DNA of 64,000 bases from a virus. Positions 1-13,055 of the stretch are shown here, in pieces. The stretch is taken from positions 40,749-104,748 of the IMG/VR virus record IMGVR_UViG_3300043438_001827. One strand, given 5' to 3'. Within the stretch, counting starts at the first letter, position 1. Every line of letters starts with the position of its first letter. Both the position numbers and the translations under genes were made by a program. The notes beneath the pieces are model-generated. The model saw only the letters and a list, made by a program, of their open reading frames with translations. It was not told the origin of the DNA and ran no database searches.

Positions 1-2
1 AA

Positions 3-1304
3 GTAGTCCATGGAAGTATTTTTGATTTTGTTAACAAAGCAGATAATCCTGGTAACATAACAAGTGCAATGGAATCGTATTTCTTAAGGGTAATGCAACT
101 TCAAACATCTGCAAGTAAAGATGATCAAAAATTAGGTCAAGTTCTTGACGGCTTGCTTGTATATGGCCAAGATTTTTTTGGTCAAGGTGATAGATTAGCT
201 TTAGATGAAATGTACATTCACGCAAGAAATCAACTAACCTTTAATGCAACAGCAGGTGTAGCAGAACAAGAAGGAAGAATTAGTAATTTTATATCAATGT
301 TTGATCATGAAGGTGAAACGCTAACAGAAAAACTTAGAAATATATTTAGTCTTCATGGTGAAGCAGATTTACTAGAAAGAGACCCATACAAGAGAACATA
401 TAGGGAAGACTATTTAGATTCAGACTTTGGTGAATATTCAGGAGAAGCTCTTCCAGAAATAAGATCAAGAGCTACTGGAGAAACAATTCCTGAATTTTTA
501 GGAGAAGATAGTGAAAGAATGTTTGAAGACTTTGTCCAACTTCACATTTCTGGCGATCAAGAAAATACAGCAAAATTAATTATGCGAAAACGTTTTGCTG
601 ACGATCCAGAAGCAGCAAAGGCTTACATAGACGAACTAAAAATGATAGGCATGAGATACGAAAGCAAGTCCGCAGAAATATCTCCTAAAGTAGCAGAAAT
701 GCTTGAACAGTTCATGCCAGATATTGACATGACAATGCCAATGACAACTTCAGATATATTGGAAACTTTTGACCGTTCTATTGGTACTCTTGCAGAAGAT
801 GAAGCCGCTGCCGTTCGTTCTGCTTTACGAGAAGGAGCAGAAACTGCCGGTGGAGCAACAGGTGGAGACATACCCTTTAAGGGCATTGGGGAAATGATAA
901 GTGACCATTTTCCTAGAATTGGCAGAATAGGGAATAGAATAGGCGAACACAAGTTCGCTATAGCAGGAACTGTAGCTGCCGCAACGGCAGGAGCTGTTGT
1001 CTACCATAAGATGAGAAATAGGGATCATACTCCCGACGCTGTTACTGGACCTCCTCTTTTGCCCGGTGGAAACCCATACGACAGAAGGGATACTACAACC
1101 GTTCAATATCCAGACTTTTCATCATTTCAAAATGACGATGATGGGGATTCTTATGACATAAGGGTTTCTGGAACTGATGCACAAATGAAAAAATTTATAA
1201 ATCAAGCATCAATCATAACAGATTCAAATACAAACAGTACTATATATCGAGGTATCCCTAACTTAAGCAGTGATCCATTTGACGACATTGCAGGTTCTTA
1301 TTAG
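3..1304 (+). CDS. C-terminal part of an unidentified virion-region protein (5' end outside window)
   Basis: The frame is already open at base 3, so the gene begins upstream of the window; 433 residues are visible before the TAG stop. An internal ATG at 69 exists but nothing suggests it is the true start. The visible part is acidic and mostly helical in character. It has one Ala/Gly-rich hydrophobic stretch (about bases 955-1010) that could be a membrane-spanning or buried segment, and a Pro/Asp-rich tail. I do not recognise the family. Its place directly before the giant hub-like protein would suit the end of a tape-measure or tail-chaperone-proximal protein, but that is inference from order only. 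The next gene starts 10 bases downstream. Confidence 0.75.
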   Translation, partial: VVHGSIFDFVNKADNPGNITSAMESYFLRVMQLQTSASKDDQKLGQVLDGLLVYGQDFFGQGDRLALDEMYIHARNQLTFNATAGVAEQEGRISNFISMFDHEGETLTEKLRNIFSLHGEADLLERDPYKRTYREDYLDSDFGEYSGEALPEIRSRATGETIPEFLGEDSERMFEDFVQLHISGDQENTAKLIMRKRFADDPEAAKAYIDELKMIGMRYESKSAEISPKVAEMLEQFMPDIDMTMPMTTSDILETFDRSIGTLAEDEAAAVRSALREGAETAGGATGGDIPFKGIGEMISDHFPRIGRIGNRIGEHKFAIAGTVAAATAGAVVYHKMRNRDHTPDAVTGPPLLPGGNPYDRRDTTTVQYPDFSSFQNDDDGDSYDIRVSGTDAQMKKFINQASIITDSNTNSTIYRGIPNLSSDPFDDIAGSY

Positions 1305-1314
1305 GAAATAGGTC

Positions 1315-1788
1315 ATGGAAAGAAATCTTAGCGATTCAAATGCCCGTCTAAAAAACGCTGCTAAAAACAACCCAAATTCAGCCCCTAAAGTCCAACAAGC
1401 TAGACAAACAGCAGAAACTGTTAAAGCTAACAATTCAAAGGAACCATATAGTGGAAACTCTGAAGATAGACTTACTGATAAAAAAGCTAAAGAAGCTACA
1501 ACATCTTCAAGAGGACCATCTAGACCGTCTTACGAGGGTTATAGTGGTTCTTCTAGTGCTCATATCCAATTTAATAAAACAGGATATGATGCCCCAAAAC
1601 ACCAACAAGCTAGAAATAAAACATTATCTGGAGAAGGAAATCCTAATATTTCATTAGCTTCTTTCAATAAAGGGACCCATTCATTTAACAAAAATGGTAT
1701 AATTAACAATCACGCTAGAATATCTATGGGGGAAACTTCTAGAACTAGCATAGATAAAATTTTAAAAATTAATAATTATTTTAATTAA
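1315..1788 (+). CDS. Small low-complexity protein of unknown function
   Basis: The product has 157 residues, is rich in Asn, Ser, Lys and Ala and looks disordered. Two similar short segments (AP-K-x-QQAR around residues 23-31 and 92-99) point to an internal repeat. There are no cysteines and no membrane segment. It starts 10 bases after the previous stop and ends 10 bases before the next gene, so it belongs to the structural operon. A linker or chaperone role in tail assembly is possible, but nothing in the sequence proves it. Confidence 0.7.
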   Translation: MERNLSDSNARLKNAAKNNPNSAPKVQQARQTAETVKANNSKEPYSGNSEDRLTDKKAKEATTSSRGPSRPSYEGYSGSSSAHIQFNKTGYDAPKHQQARNKTLSGEGNPNISLASFNKGTHSFNKNGIINNHARISMGETSRTSIDKILKINNYFN

Positions 1789-1798
1789 GCGGTAAACT

Positions 1799-4700
1799 AT
1801 GGCAGTAGATAAAACTATTATAAAATATCTTAAAGATAATTTTACTACTCAAGCGCATATAAATGATTATATCGACGAGCTAAGGTCAACATACCAAGAC
1901 GGTTTAACCTATAAGGCTAAAAGAGTTTATGATTATTATGGCCTTTTTATAGGCGACACAAGTTACGCTGGAGACTACAAGAGCTCAAGGAATAACAGCG
2001 TATGGCAAAATAAAGTTATGCCAGTCGCATTAGAGATAATTAAACCAAAATTTTCTGATCCAGTTTGGGTTTCTCTTAGAGAAACAGCAATTGGCACTAC
2101 GATTAATGCCTATACACCTGGTAGTAAAATTGTTAATATAACTACGGTAGCAATTTTAGATTATCTAAGAGCTAACTTTGATAAGACAATAAAGAAAAAT
2201 ATCCAAATTGATGACCCGTCTTTAGAAAAAGCTTGGACTAAATACTACGAAGATGATAAAACTGGGGTTAAAACAGGTAGAGATGTTACCGCTTTTGGTA
2301 CTGGTAAAACTCTTTTTGGTAACTGGATTTCATTAGGAGATTTTGTAGAAGCAGTAATAAAAAGACTGCAAAGTTTTGATATTGCTACAGGAACGCTTAA
2401 CGAAGCAACAACTGTTCCAAACCTCCCTCCTGAAGTAGATGCTCAGTATGGAACTAGATTTGAAATATTAGAAGATTTTCTTCGCAAATCGTCTGGCACC
2501 ACCAATGCCCATGGTACTTATGTGGCAGGTCTTTACGATACTGTATTAAGAAAGAATAATCTACGGAGTTTGGTCTCCTAGCCAACATGGTAATGATTCA
2601 TTTGGCGTCTTTGAAAAAATATTAGCCCCTGCAATATCTTCAAAGCTAAATAATTTGCAAGTTAAATATCAAAAAAATATATATGACAGATTACAAAATA
2701 GCGGTTTATTAGATCTTCTTATTTACAATGATCAGATTCGTCAGTTTGGTAGAGGAAGATTCGAAAATGAAGGATCAGTAAGAGCTAGTGGGGCAAAACT
2801 GCTAGATGGAACAAGAGATACTGCTTGGCTTCAGCAGTTATCGCTTACGATCTCGATACTTTCATCAGACCCAATAACAATGGCTACTCTTTATCAGTAC
2901 TTTCCTGATCTCATTAACTTCTTCTTTGAAGCAGTAGCTATAACAGCAGACTATTCTAATAATGGACAAGGTGGCGGTCAAGAAGACGAATTAAATAATC
3001 CACAAGCTATCCTTGATGATCTAATGAAATCTTTTGGTCACGTTAATGGAGAAAATATATTTACTGGTGCTTGGAACTTAATCAATACAGCACAAAGAAT
3101 AGAAAAAGCTTTAGCAGAAACTCCGTTAAGATCAAACACACCACCAAATACTCCTGATATATTTCACTTAAGACTTGGTGCATCAAACTTCTATATCCCA
3201 CCTATTAAAATAGATGTTAATACCTCATTTAAGACTTCGTCATTGGGGACTCAGGCTTTAAGACAAAAAACTACCGCAAAGTTTAACGCAGGGTATAAAG
3301 AAGTCAGTATAGGAATGAGATTATACTTTCCTAATTACGAAGAAATTTGGGGCATTTCGATAGATGACGTTTCCAAAATTACAGTAAAAGATAACTACAG
3401 CATAGACTTTAAGCCAACTGGAGATAGTGATGAAAAGATCGACAAATTTCTTTCTTCTTTGCGTGGCTTAATTGCTGCCTTTAAATATTCTCCTATTCTT
3501 CCAGTTAAAAATCATTATCTAAATTCAGTCCATGGAATAACGGGAGTTACACTTGCTGGAATGTCAATATCTACGATTCCAAACTATCCATTTGGTCTAA
3601 TGGTCGACATTGCTTTTAATAATTTTAATCATAAACCACTTTTACCAATGATATCTGACTTTAACCAGGCAATACACTGGGGTAAGTATAGACAATATAT
3701 GGGCAAAGCTGCAGGAAAATTACATAACTATGTTAACGAAGAATTTATTAAATATACACCAGATGAAGCTTTGGGCAGAAACAGCAACGACATAAGTGGC
3801 CGTACTCCAGCAGGACAAAGCGGATCAAATAATATTAACACACCAACTACTTCTATAGTCCCTGCTAATGGAACTACTTTAGACTTAGACCCAAGTACGA
3901 TAGGGTACAAGGATGATGATGTATTTGTTACGAATGTCTATAAAGAATGGACAGATGGCAACAATGTAGTTTTCTATACTCCAGCAGAAACTCAAACAAA
4001 AATATTTACTCCAGATATTTCTGATTTTAGAAGCGACGCAGAAAAATATGCAGCAAAAGTAACACCTCAAAATTCTGGTATTTGGGGTTCATTCTTGAGT
4101 GGATTTGGCATAAATCTTGCATCCGATTATAACCGTTCTCTTTCCGACGTAGTAACCACCTCCAAGGGCGCATATCAAGAGTTCTACATCAGGGATAAAA
4201 TTTTAAGTTCAATAAATATATTAGAAGCAGGCAGAAGCTCCAAAGTATTTACCGAAAGTGCTTACGCTACATTAGTTGAAGGGTTTATCGGCTCAAACCT
4301 TAGTGCAGGGCTAGACTCAGACAGAAAAGCTTTCTTAAGAAATATGAACGATAATACAAACGCTTATACAGATACAGGTGATTGGAAATTAGGAATATTA
4401 AGCTTTAAAAATAAAACGCTTCTTGAAATGAAATTCATAATGAAAGCAAAAGCCACAAAAACCGATACCTATTTAGATCACTTGGTGGACGTAGAAACAG
4501 TACGTCAAGCAAGAAGTCAACATCTTGATGTCGACGATCCAAAGAATAAATCTACGATTGACTCAATAAGAGCGACGGTTAAGAGAAAATTTGGCGATGC
4601 TTTTGCTTCCACAATGTACAATAGATTCTTTGAATATGGTCCGCTAAAAGACTTAATGGAAGCAGCTAGAGAAAGAGCTGGATCTTTCCACATTAGAGAG

Positions 4701-7700
4701 TGGGAAGTTCCGATGATTAAGTTGGATTTTGATCCAAAAAGCGTGATAGTGACCGCTGTTTCCTTGAGCATGTCAAATACCTTTGTCCCCTTGCAACTTC
4801 AAATGCAAGATGAACCAACATACCAACACATTGGTGGTGGAGATACAAACATTAGTATGTCAATGGTAATCTTTGGCGAAAAAGAATTAATTAAATTAAG
4901 AAAAATGTTTGACCACATTAACGGTTTGGCTAGATTAGAACACGCTACTGGCGTACTTGGATTCTTAGGTATTAAAAATATTATAACGGCATTGGCTGGT
5001 GTTAAATATGTTTTACCAATTAGATTTGATGTAAAAACAATCGAAGGATATCCTCATGTTTACAACGTTACATTGGATCTTGTTGACTTTGATATTTTTC
5101 AACAAAAGAGAGAACAACTTTCTTCTGCGCAGCAAGCAAAGTTCGTTGAAGAGTTTGGGACAAAGAAAAATCCATTTTTAAGAATTAAACAACTTTGGGG
5201 TCAGTTCAATGCTTACTCCGATTTTCCTTTGGAAATAAGAAATAAGGCTGGTGAGATAGTAGGTTCATTAGATCCAGATTTTTATTTCCGTAGTTTTGAA
5301 ATGTTTGATAACGATGTTGTTAATAACATAACTATTAACCAACAAAAACTTACTAGGTTAAACTTTAAGCACGTAAAACCAGAAGATGGATCTACTGATC
5401 AAACTGAACTAGCACGTTATGCATCCAGAATAGATACTTTTAAAACCTACATTAGGACTAATGATGTTAGCGGTTTAAAGAGATATGTAAAAGATACTCT
5501 TAGTTTAGACCCTTCAACAACAGCGTCTTATATTAGAGATGCGCTTTCGGGGGAAGATAATCAAAATTTCTTAATTCATTATGTGGATAGTTTGGACGAA
5601 ACTGAATTCCCCGTAACATCAGCAGCTGACTCTAATTTTAGAAGCACTAATGGACAACTATCAGTTGGTGACGTTGGCAGTAACAGGGAAAAAGAAAAGG
5701 CAAGTATAGAAGCTTTACTAAAGGGAAGTAGTTCTCTTCAGGGTGAGGATATGGTCAGCTTTAACCCTGATGAACTCAGCGCTCACGCAATAATACACAC
5801 TTTTCCAGCAATAGGGAACGTGGTGGATCCACACATCCCAGCTATACTGCATACAGCAGATGGGTATCAATTTGGTTATGTCGATAAAGATAATGGTAGA
5901 TTTTATTTAACCGTAGATGGATATAACGTAACAAAAGATACCAAAAAGGTTAACTATATTGGAGTAACAGATACCCAATCTCCAGATGTTGGAACAAACC
6001 TTCCTGAAGGAAAGAACATGACGGGCGTACCAGGAGTCCAGTCTTTGGATAAATATCAATACTCATACACATCAGGTGATTTGAGCAAGCCTGAATCCAT
6101 GAACAGGAATGGAGATTCAAAGAGCGTTGATAAGCACTGGGAAAAGATGATGATTGATACGTCCTATAGGGATATATCAGGAAGAATGATTAGAGCTTTT
6201 CCAACCTATATGCTGTGGTTAGTTGATGAAGGTAATTTTGCTGGAACAAAACTATTTGATAACTTTTATGGATTACAATCGATTATAGATTTTTCAATAG
6301 TTCAATCAGAAGATATACTAGGAGACACCTTAGTATTCAGACTTTCCAATATGTATGCCAAGCTTTCCACTAGAGAAGCTAGTACGGTATTTAATGGAAA
6401 CGGACAACAGAATGCTCCTCCAGGTACAGATCTATTTGGATTGACATCTGGCCTAGACTCCATTATAGATTTAACCTTAAATAGAGCAAGAAATATTCTT
6501 GGTCATATGGAAAGTCAATATATTGTTGACATAGAAAATATTAGATTAAAACCAGGAGTAAGAGTCCACCTTAGGGGCGGGTACGGTTCAAATCCAAACT
6601 CATTACATACTTTATTCAATGGCATTATTACCAGTGTTGAACTAGGTGAAATTGTTGTCGTCACTGCACAATCTGACGCAATTGAATTAAGTCCAATAGT
6701 TAACTCTACTAATAAAAAAGGTAGTAGCGGTAAAATAGATGGTGGAATAAATACTGGAATGTATTTATCAGAACCACGAGATTTAATGATTCGTTTGTTG
6801 TCAATGGGAACTTCTAAAACAAGAGAAGCTTTTGCCCTTGCTACTAGAGGTACTATCTTTTCTGGAAATAAATTTGGAATCAAACACTTTGGAATGATAC
6901 CTTATCAGCCTTTAAATGACATCGAATTAAACAAACAAAGAGGAATCAGAAATGCAATAGCAGACACTGCGACCTCTTTAGGCAGAGGTGGGATGGGGGT
7001 TTCCGGAACAGTTTCCGCAGTGGCAGGAATGTTGAATCCAGATGGCCAAAACCAAAGTGTGCTTGGTGCAGAAGTTAGAATTCCAGTAGTTTCCATGATG
7101 CAAACATTGTGGTCTAACTTTGCTGCTCAAAGAGATCTAGAAATTTTTAAAAGAAATATATATCCCGGTAATGGAACAGGAGTTGCCCAGTACCTTGGTG
7201 GAGACATTGGAGATGGTTGGGCTAATGTTTCTTCTTTGACGCCAGAAGATAAGCCCAATCCTAGACTAGAATATTTAAATAGGCTTACTGACTCATCTTG
7301 GAATGATTTACTCCAAAAATATGACGCTCAGGACGCAAGTGCTGCAGCCGCTTTGGACACATTAACTGGTGCAGGGGCAAGAGAAAGTGGTGGCACTGCA
7401 GCTATGATAACTGGTGGAGTATTGGCTGCTGCTGGTACAGCCCTTGCTGTAGGTACTGGTGGCTTAGCCCTTCCTATAATAGGAGTAGGAGCCGCTACAT
7501 TGGGTCTAACTGGTGTTCTTGGTGGTAGAGGCGGAAAGAATATATTTAGAACGCTGGGACTAATCAGTCCAACAGACGATGACGACATGCCTGGATTCGA
7601 TGAAGTTTCGTTCAGGTGCCAAACGTACATGAAGAGTGTATGGGATATATTCCAAACATGTGCAAGAATTTTACCTAATTACATAGTAGCAGTAAGACCA

Positions 7701-10700
7701 TTTGAAGATAGGTCTACTGTATTCTATGGTAAGCCACATTGGCTGTATACATCAGGCGTAGTTCCTGTAACGACTGGTTTCCCTAGTGAAGAAAAAGCAG
7801 TAAGACTAGGTCTTAAAACCCCTTCCTATATCAACCCAGATGACGAGTTGCTAGATATTATAAATGCAGTAAATAAGCAATCTAGTTCTACTGCTGATTA
7901 TCTAGCTTCACAATCTCTTCAAGAAGCTACAGTAAATCTATCCAGTGTCATTAAATCACAGAATGCTGGAACAGACGTCTATAGACCCTCAAAAGCTTTA
8001 AGGGGTGAAATAATTAACTTCGAAGACCCGAATAGAGTTAAATATTTTAATAAAGATAAAGAAGTAATTTCCGTTTTACCTATAAATAAAGGATACGCTA
8101 CTGTCGGATATCACTTACCAATTGAGTCATCCGGAGAAAAGACTGATAACGAATTATCTAATTTTGAAAATATTCACAAACAAATTGATCAGTTACCCGC
8201 TAGATTTTCTTTCCCATATTTTACGGACAGACCAGCAGGAGCGGTACTAACCGACTATGCTTTCTTTGCTGTTTCTAATCAAAGAGATAAGTTAGGGGAT
8301 TTTTATAAAGACGATAAAGATTACGAAAAACTTGGCAGAGACCCAAGTTGGAACATATTACTAGCAGCAGAAGCTGGACTTATAGGAAAAACTTTAACTG
8401 TAGATAAAGGACTAGATTACGATATAGATCTTAAATTAGATATTTCTTCTATATTTAGAAATGTTGATGTCGCTAGTGCCATAGGTGATAGCTTTATCTA
8501 TGGTCTTGATGAACTGCAACCAGGAGCTTCCAAAACAATAATCAGAATGCCACTACCTTCAATAAAGGGTGAGCTCAAAAAAGCTACCGACATTAACGGA
8601 AGTGGAAGTTGGGAATATAAATATTTTGATGCAGGAACAATTACTGCAAAATCACCATTTAGTTATAGGGATTGGGGCTCTCCAAAAACAGCTGAAGATG
8701 AACAGTTTTATATTGCTATGAGATTTCCGTATAAAATTGCAGAAGATACAAACGATCCATTATGGACAGAATTTAAAGAACAATATTTTTCTGATAAAGA
8801 AAATTCAGATTTTTATGGATCAGTTAAAGACTATAAGAATAGAAAAGTATTAATATATAGTCCAACTACAAATCAAGCAGTTGTTTGTAAACCAGCTTAT
8901 TTCCTTTGGGGTGAACTTGAAGCAGACTTATATCAACCGACAGAAGGAGCTGACATTAATAGAACAGATACTAGTTACTTAAACTTTAAATATAATAATA
9001 CTAGTATTCAAATTAGCTCCTTAATATCTCCCGACGCTGCATATTACCTTGGTGTAATGAGCTTAACGGAAGATGAAAAAAATTATTATGATAAGGGGAA
9101 TGATGCAAGCGACGCTGCTAAAGTATTAGCAGAAGCTGGCGTTGCCCCTAACCCAATACCAAGAGAATGTTACTATGCATTTGTCGATGACAATGTACCA
9201 GTTGGAGTGGTGACAACTATGACAAGTCCAGCGACACATTTTACGATAGACTCATCATCTGGTTCTAATTATTTAATTGGTTTTGGAAAATATGGTGCAG
9301 TCAATTCTACTAATACTGTTAAATATACGGCAAAAGCTCTTACCACTAATGCAAGCGCTGGGCGTATGGCACAATTGCCAGCTGGATCAAGCCAAGAGGC
9401 AATAGATCGTTGGACTAGAACAGCGGCAGCAGCGTTAGATACAAATTATATTCAATACGTACCAGACTCAAATATACAATTACTCTCTTCTGAAATGATG
9501 GCTGCCCTAGCTGCAAAAGGTGGAAATTATATTGATTACTTTAAATATGTTAATGAAGAAAAATACGATAAGGTTTCAAGAGACGCATTATACAAGATAT
9601 TAGATAAAGAGTTAACTACTACTGGTGACGTAGAAACTGGTACGGGAAGGTTTAGTTTTGCTCCAGTCTTTGATCCGGCAGATCCAAGTTCAGTTAAAGC
9701 TAGAGAGTTATTTGACGAAGATTATAGTTCTTCAATTCATGTTCTTGCGGGAAATGGAAGAACTCTTGCTCAAGCTAACGATATTTGGGATCAATTTAGA
9801 TTTGCGTACCATAATTACGATTCAGTAAAACAAATATTTTTTCAAGCATTTGGAATAAACCCTGAAGGCACCGATCCTATACCTAATAATCTTTTGACTA
9901 TAATTAGAGATATATACAACAATAAGGGTACAGAAGCTCAAAAAATAGAAATATTTAAAAAATTCAATGACACTATTCCAGGTGCAGCGGATGAATTCAC
10001 CGCATTGCTTGGAGACGATTTTATCAATCAAACAGGTTCCACTAGTAAAACAAACGCAAGCCAGCTTAGTTCTGATGAGATAAAGAAAGCTATAGAATTT
10101 GCTAGAAGTAATTTTATTGATGCGCCACAATCAGAGGACGGTTTGATAAACTATTTTAACTCAGTACTTAGAGATAAATTCATAAAAATAGGATACTACC
10201 TAAAAGGTGCTGCCAACATGATAGAGGCTTCTAGCGGCGGTAAAACTCCAATGATATTTGACTCTAATAATAATAATGTAACAGGAAAACAATTATTCTA
10301 CCTTGTAGTTGGAATATTTAGACAAGCAATGTGGCAAGAGCCTTATGCTAGAGCTTGGTTAATATTAAAGCCAAATAGAAAATATGTTGGTGACGACATG
10401 TGGGACTTTAACCCAGTCAATCCAATATTTTCAGTATTTATAGATCCAAACTTTAATGTTTCATCCGATCAAAAGAAGTTCCTAAAGATTTTGGCAGATA
10501 ATAAAAGCGAAGGTAACAGCGCAGGAAATATCGGTTCCGTTATGGTTAATGGAGTAGAGGATTTCTTTAAAAATAGCATAGGACCTGTTTGGACAGCCCT
10601 GAGTGATGGCTTAAGTGGTCTATTAAATATGTTTAGAGTATCAATGATGCAAATGGGTTACGGCCTAGAGCAAGTAGACAACTTTGCCAGACAGGCTAAT

Positions 10701-13037
10701 GTTCTAAATAAAGCTTTAAATGATTCTATATACTATTCACTTGGCAGGGCTGGATCTTTATTAAGGGCAGTAGACAATCCATTTACAAGAGAGTATGGAG
10801 AGCCAGTTGTAGAGATCAGGGAACCATTTCAAAGAATGCACTACCTAAGTTCTTTTTCTCATATTCTTGCTAATAATATAATCGAAAATACTTCTGGCGT
10901 TGCCACACAGGTAACAGCAGTTTCCGATGGTAAATATCCAGTAACAGTAGCATTGGATAAAAGTATATCTTCTGAAAGACAAGTGGAAAAAACCGTTGAA
11001 ACAGATCTGTACTTTGACAATGTAATGGGTTCTGGTATTTTTGGAATAGCACAACCTTTATTCCATCCTCTGGAATTCACTAGAGGCGTTGCTAAGTTAG
11101 CGCAAGGTGCTCCAGATGAATTAACGGCAAGAAGAGTAGCTTTATCTCATCTTAAAGATTCCCTAAAGGATATCTATGGTGGTGAATTAGTAGTAATAGG
11201 ATCTCCTGACATAAGACCTCATGATATAGTTTACCTTGCAGACGTTTATGAAAGAATGTATGGCCTATTTGAAGTGGAACAAGTGGTTCATCACTTTACT
11301 GCTGATCTTGGATTCATTACCTCAATAACACCTAATGCAATGGTTTCAGTAAATGACCCAGGAAGATGGTTCTTATCATCTTGGATGCATTCGTGGTTCT
11401 CAATTAAGAACATAAGAGATCACACTAAGATTTTGATGAACTCCGTACAAGCAGGGTCAACAGGGATTATGTCTAGCGGAAATATATCCGTTGATGGTTT
11501 ATCTCAAGCTCTAAGCACTCAATTATTGGGAGGAATACAATTTACCCACGGATCTAGTGCGTTAATGAAAGATGTTGTGTCTAATTATAGTGCAGAAGCA
11601 TTATCAGATGCTCAAGCAAGTATAGAAAGTCAAGTAAAGAGTGGAGCCACTGGAGGGGTTAGCCTTTCTACTTTTGCCTTAGGTTTCGTTGGCACTGTAG
11701 CTGCTGGTGCGGCTATTGTAGGGGCTCTAGCTCCTCTTGGGGTGGTTGGACTAGGTGTAGGTGCATCATTTGGCGCTCAAGGGTTCTGGGGTGGCTGGCA
11801 GTGGGTTAGGGACAATGTTCTAGATCAACACGGTTGTTATATTCAGTACTTAAATAGAAATGGACAACCAATGGACGCTGGCCTCTCCATTAACCAAGGA
11901 ATGGTAGTAGGAAAATATCATAGTAAAAAATTGCTACCAGGAATCTTAGGTGTAAGAGCCCATACTATGGTTGACGGGAATGCTTATGTAAGAAGTGATG
12001 ATATATTAAAGAGTATTGGATGGAAAGAAAAGGAAATTAATGAATTAGTTAGATACATTAGTTTAGAAAACTCTTTAGTCAATGCAGAGGTATTAAAATA
12101 TTCAGGAACAGGTCCAGATAAAGCTGGTTTTACTGAGTTCTTTAAGGTTGTTTGTAGAGTAAGTAGATTTATTGATGGAGGGGAAGTAGAAGTTGTAGAT
12201 ATATTTAACCCAAGTGCTCAACCATTTAAGGTTAAACTAGACGGAATTATTTCTGGAAATTTAAATTCAATGAGTGGATATTTAAACAATTCTAGTCAAT
12301 CAAATTATATAGATTCTACTCAAACAACTATAGTTAACACTAATTCTTCTGGTGGTCGTTCGGCAGAATATATAGCAAAACAACTAACTGGTAAGATTTT
12401 TGTAGTTAGAATAGCACCAAATGATATGTCAGCCACATCAATTTTTACTGAAGACGATTTAGATCCAGGCTCTTCCAAAAATATAAAATCCAATTATTTA
12501 ACTGCAGATAAATACGGCGATGGTGAAAAAGAAAAAGCTCTTGGAACTATATTCTATAGGATTATAGGTAATGAATTAAATAACGTAGAAGAAGACATAA
12601 GGTCTTTTTTCTACAAAAATCAAGCTAGTGGTGTAGATGAATTGAAGAATAACTTTAAAAATACTTTATATCAAGGTTCAGTCTTTTATAAAAAGTTTAA
12701 TGAATTATTTAATCAGATTAAAAATTCAAATATAACAGAGCCCAACATAGGTTCCAATACAGCAGATTCTCTTTCTTCTTTGTCTGATCAAAAGAAGCAA
12801 TTGTATACAATATTTTATAATATAAGAATAGCTGAATTACTATATGAAAAAGCATCACAGTGGCCCTATACTTCTTGGGATGAATACTATGATGACGGTG
12901 GCCCAGCTACACTAAACTGGGAATTGGTTATTAATGGACTTGCGCAAGTTTCTACTACAGATCTTCTTAGAGAAAGAAAATCTGTTATAAGCCTTGAAGA
13001 GCAATTAGCTATACCGAAATACATACCTTCTAGGTAG
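1799..13037 (+). CDS. Giant tail/baseplate hub-like protein, 3745 aa, expressed through a +1 shift at CGG
   Basis: The gene is two joined frames: 1799-2563 (255 codons), then the C at 2564 is skipped and reading continues 2565-13037 (3490 codons). The zero frame would stop five codons after the CGG. No start codon with a ribosome site precedes the second part, and the sequence reads smoothly across the join. Features reminiscent of tail hub or late-control-D type proteins include a VRVHLRGGYG...LFNGII segment near residue 1590 and a PDIRPHDIVYL...GLFEVEQVVH segment near residues 3135-3180. Long Ala/Gly-rich hydrophobic stretches lie near residues 1863-1910 and 3285-3330 and could contact the membrane. 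The size is far above ordinary hubs, so it probably fuses several tail functions. The hub assignment is moderate; the virion role is likely. Confidence 0.8.
2564..2567 (+). other. +1 frameshift site 1 (CGGA)
   Basis: Zero-frame codons CTA CGG AGT lead to a TAG five codons on. Skipping the C gives CTA GGA GTT TGG and opens the frame that runs to 13037. The shift must fall between a frame-0 TAA at about 2547 and the zero-frame stop at 2579, and this is the only CGG in that interval. Restored residue 256 is Gly. Confidence 0.88.
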
Positions 13038-13055
13038 ATAAGATAGGAATTTTTT

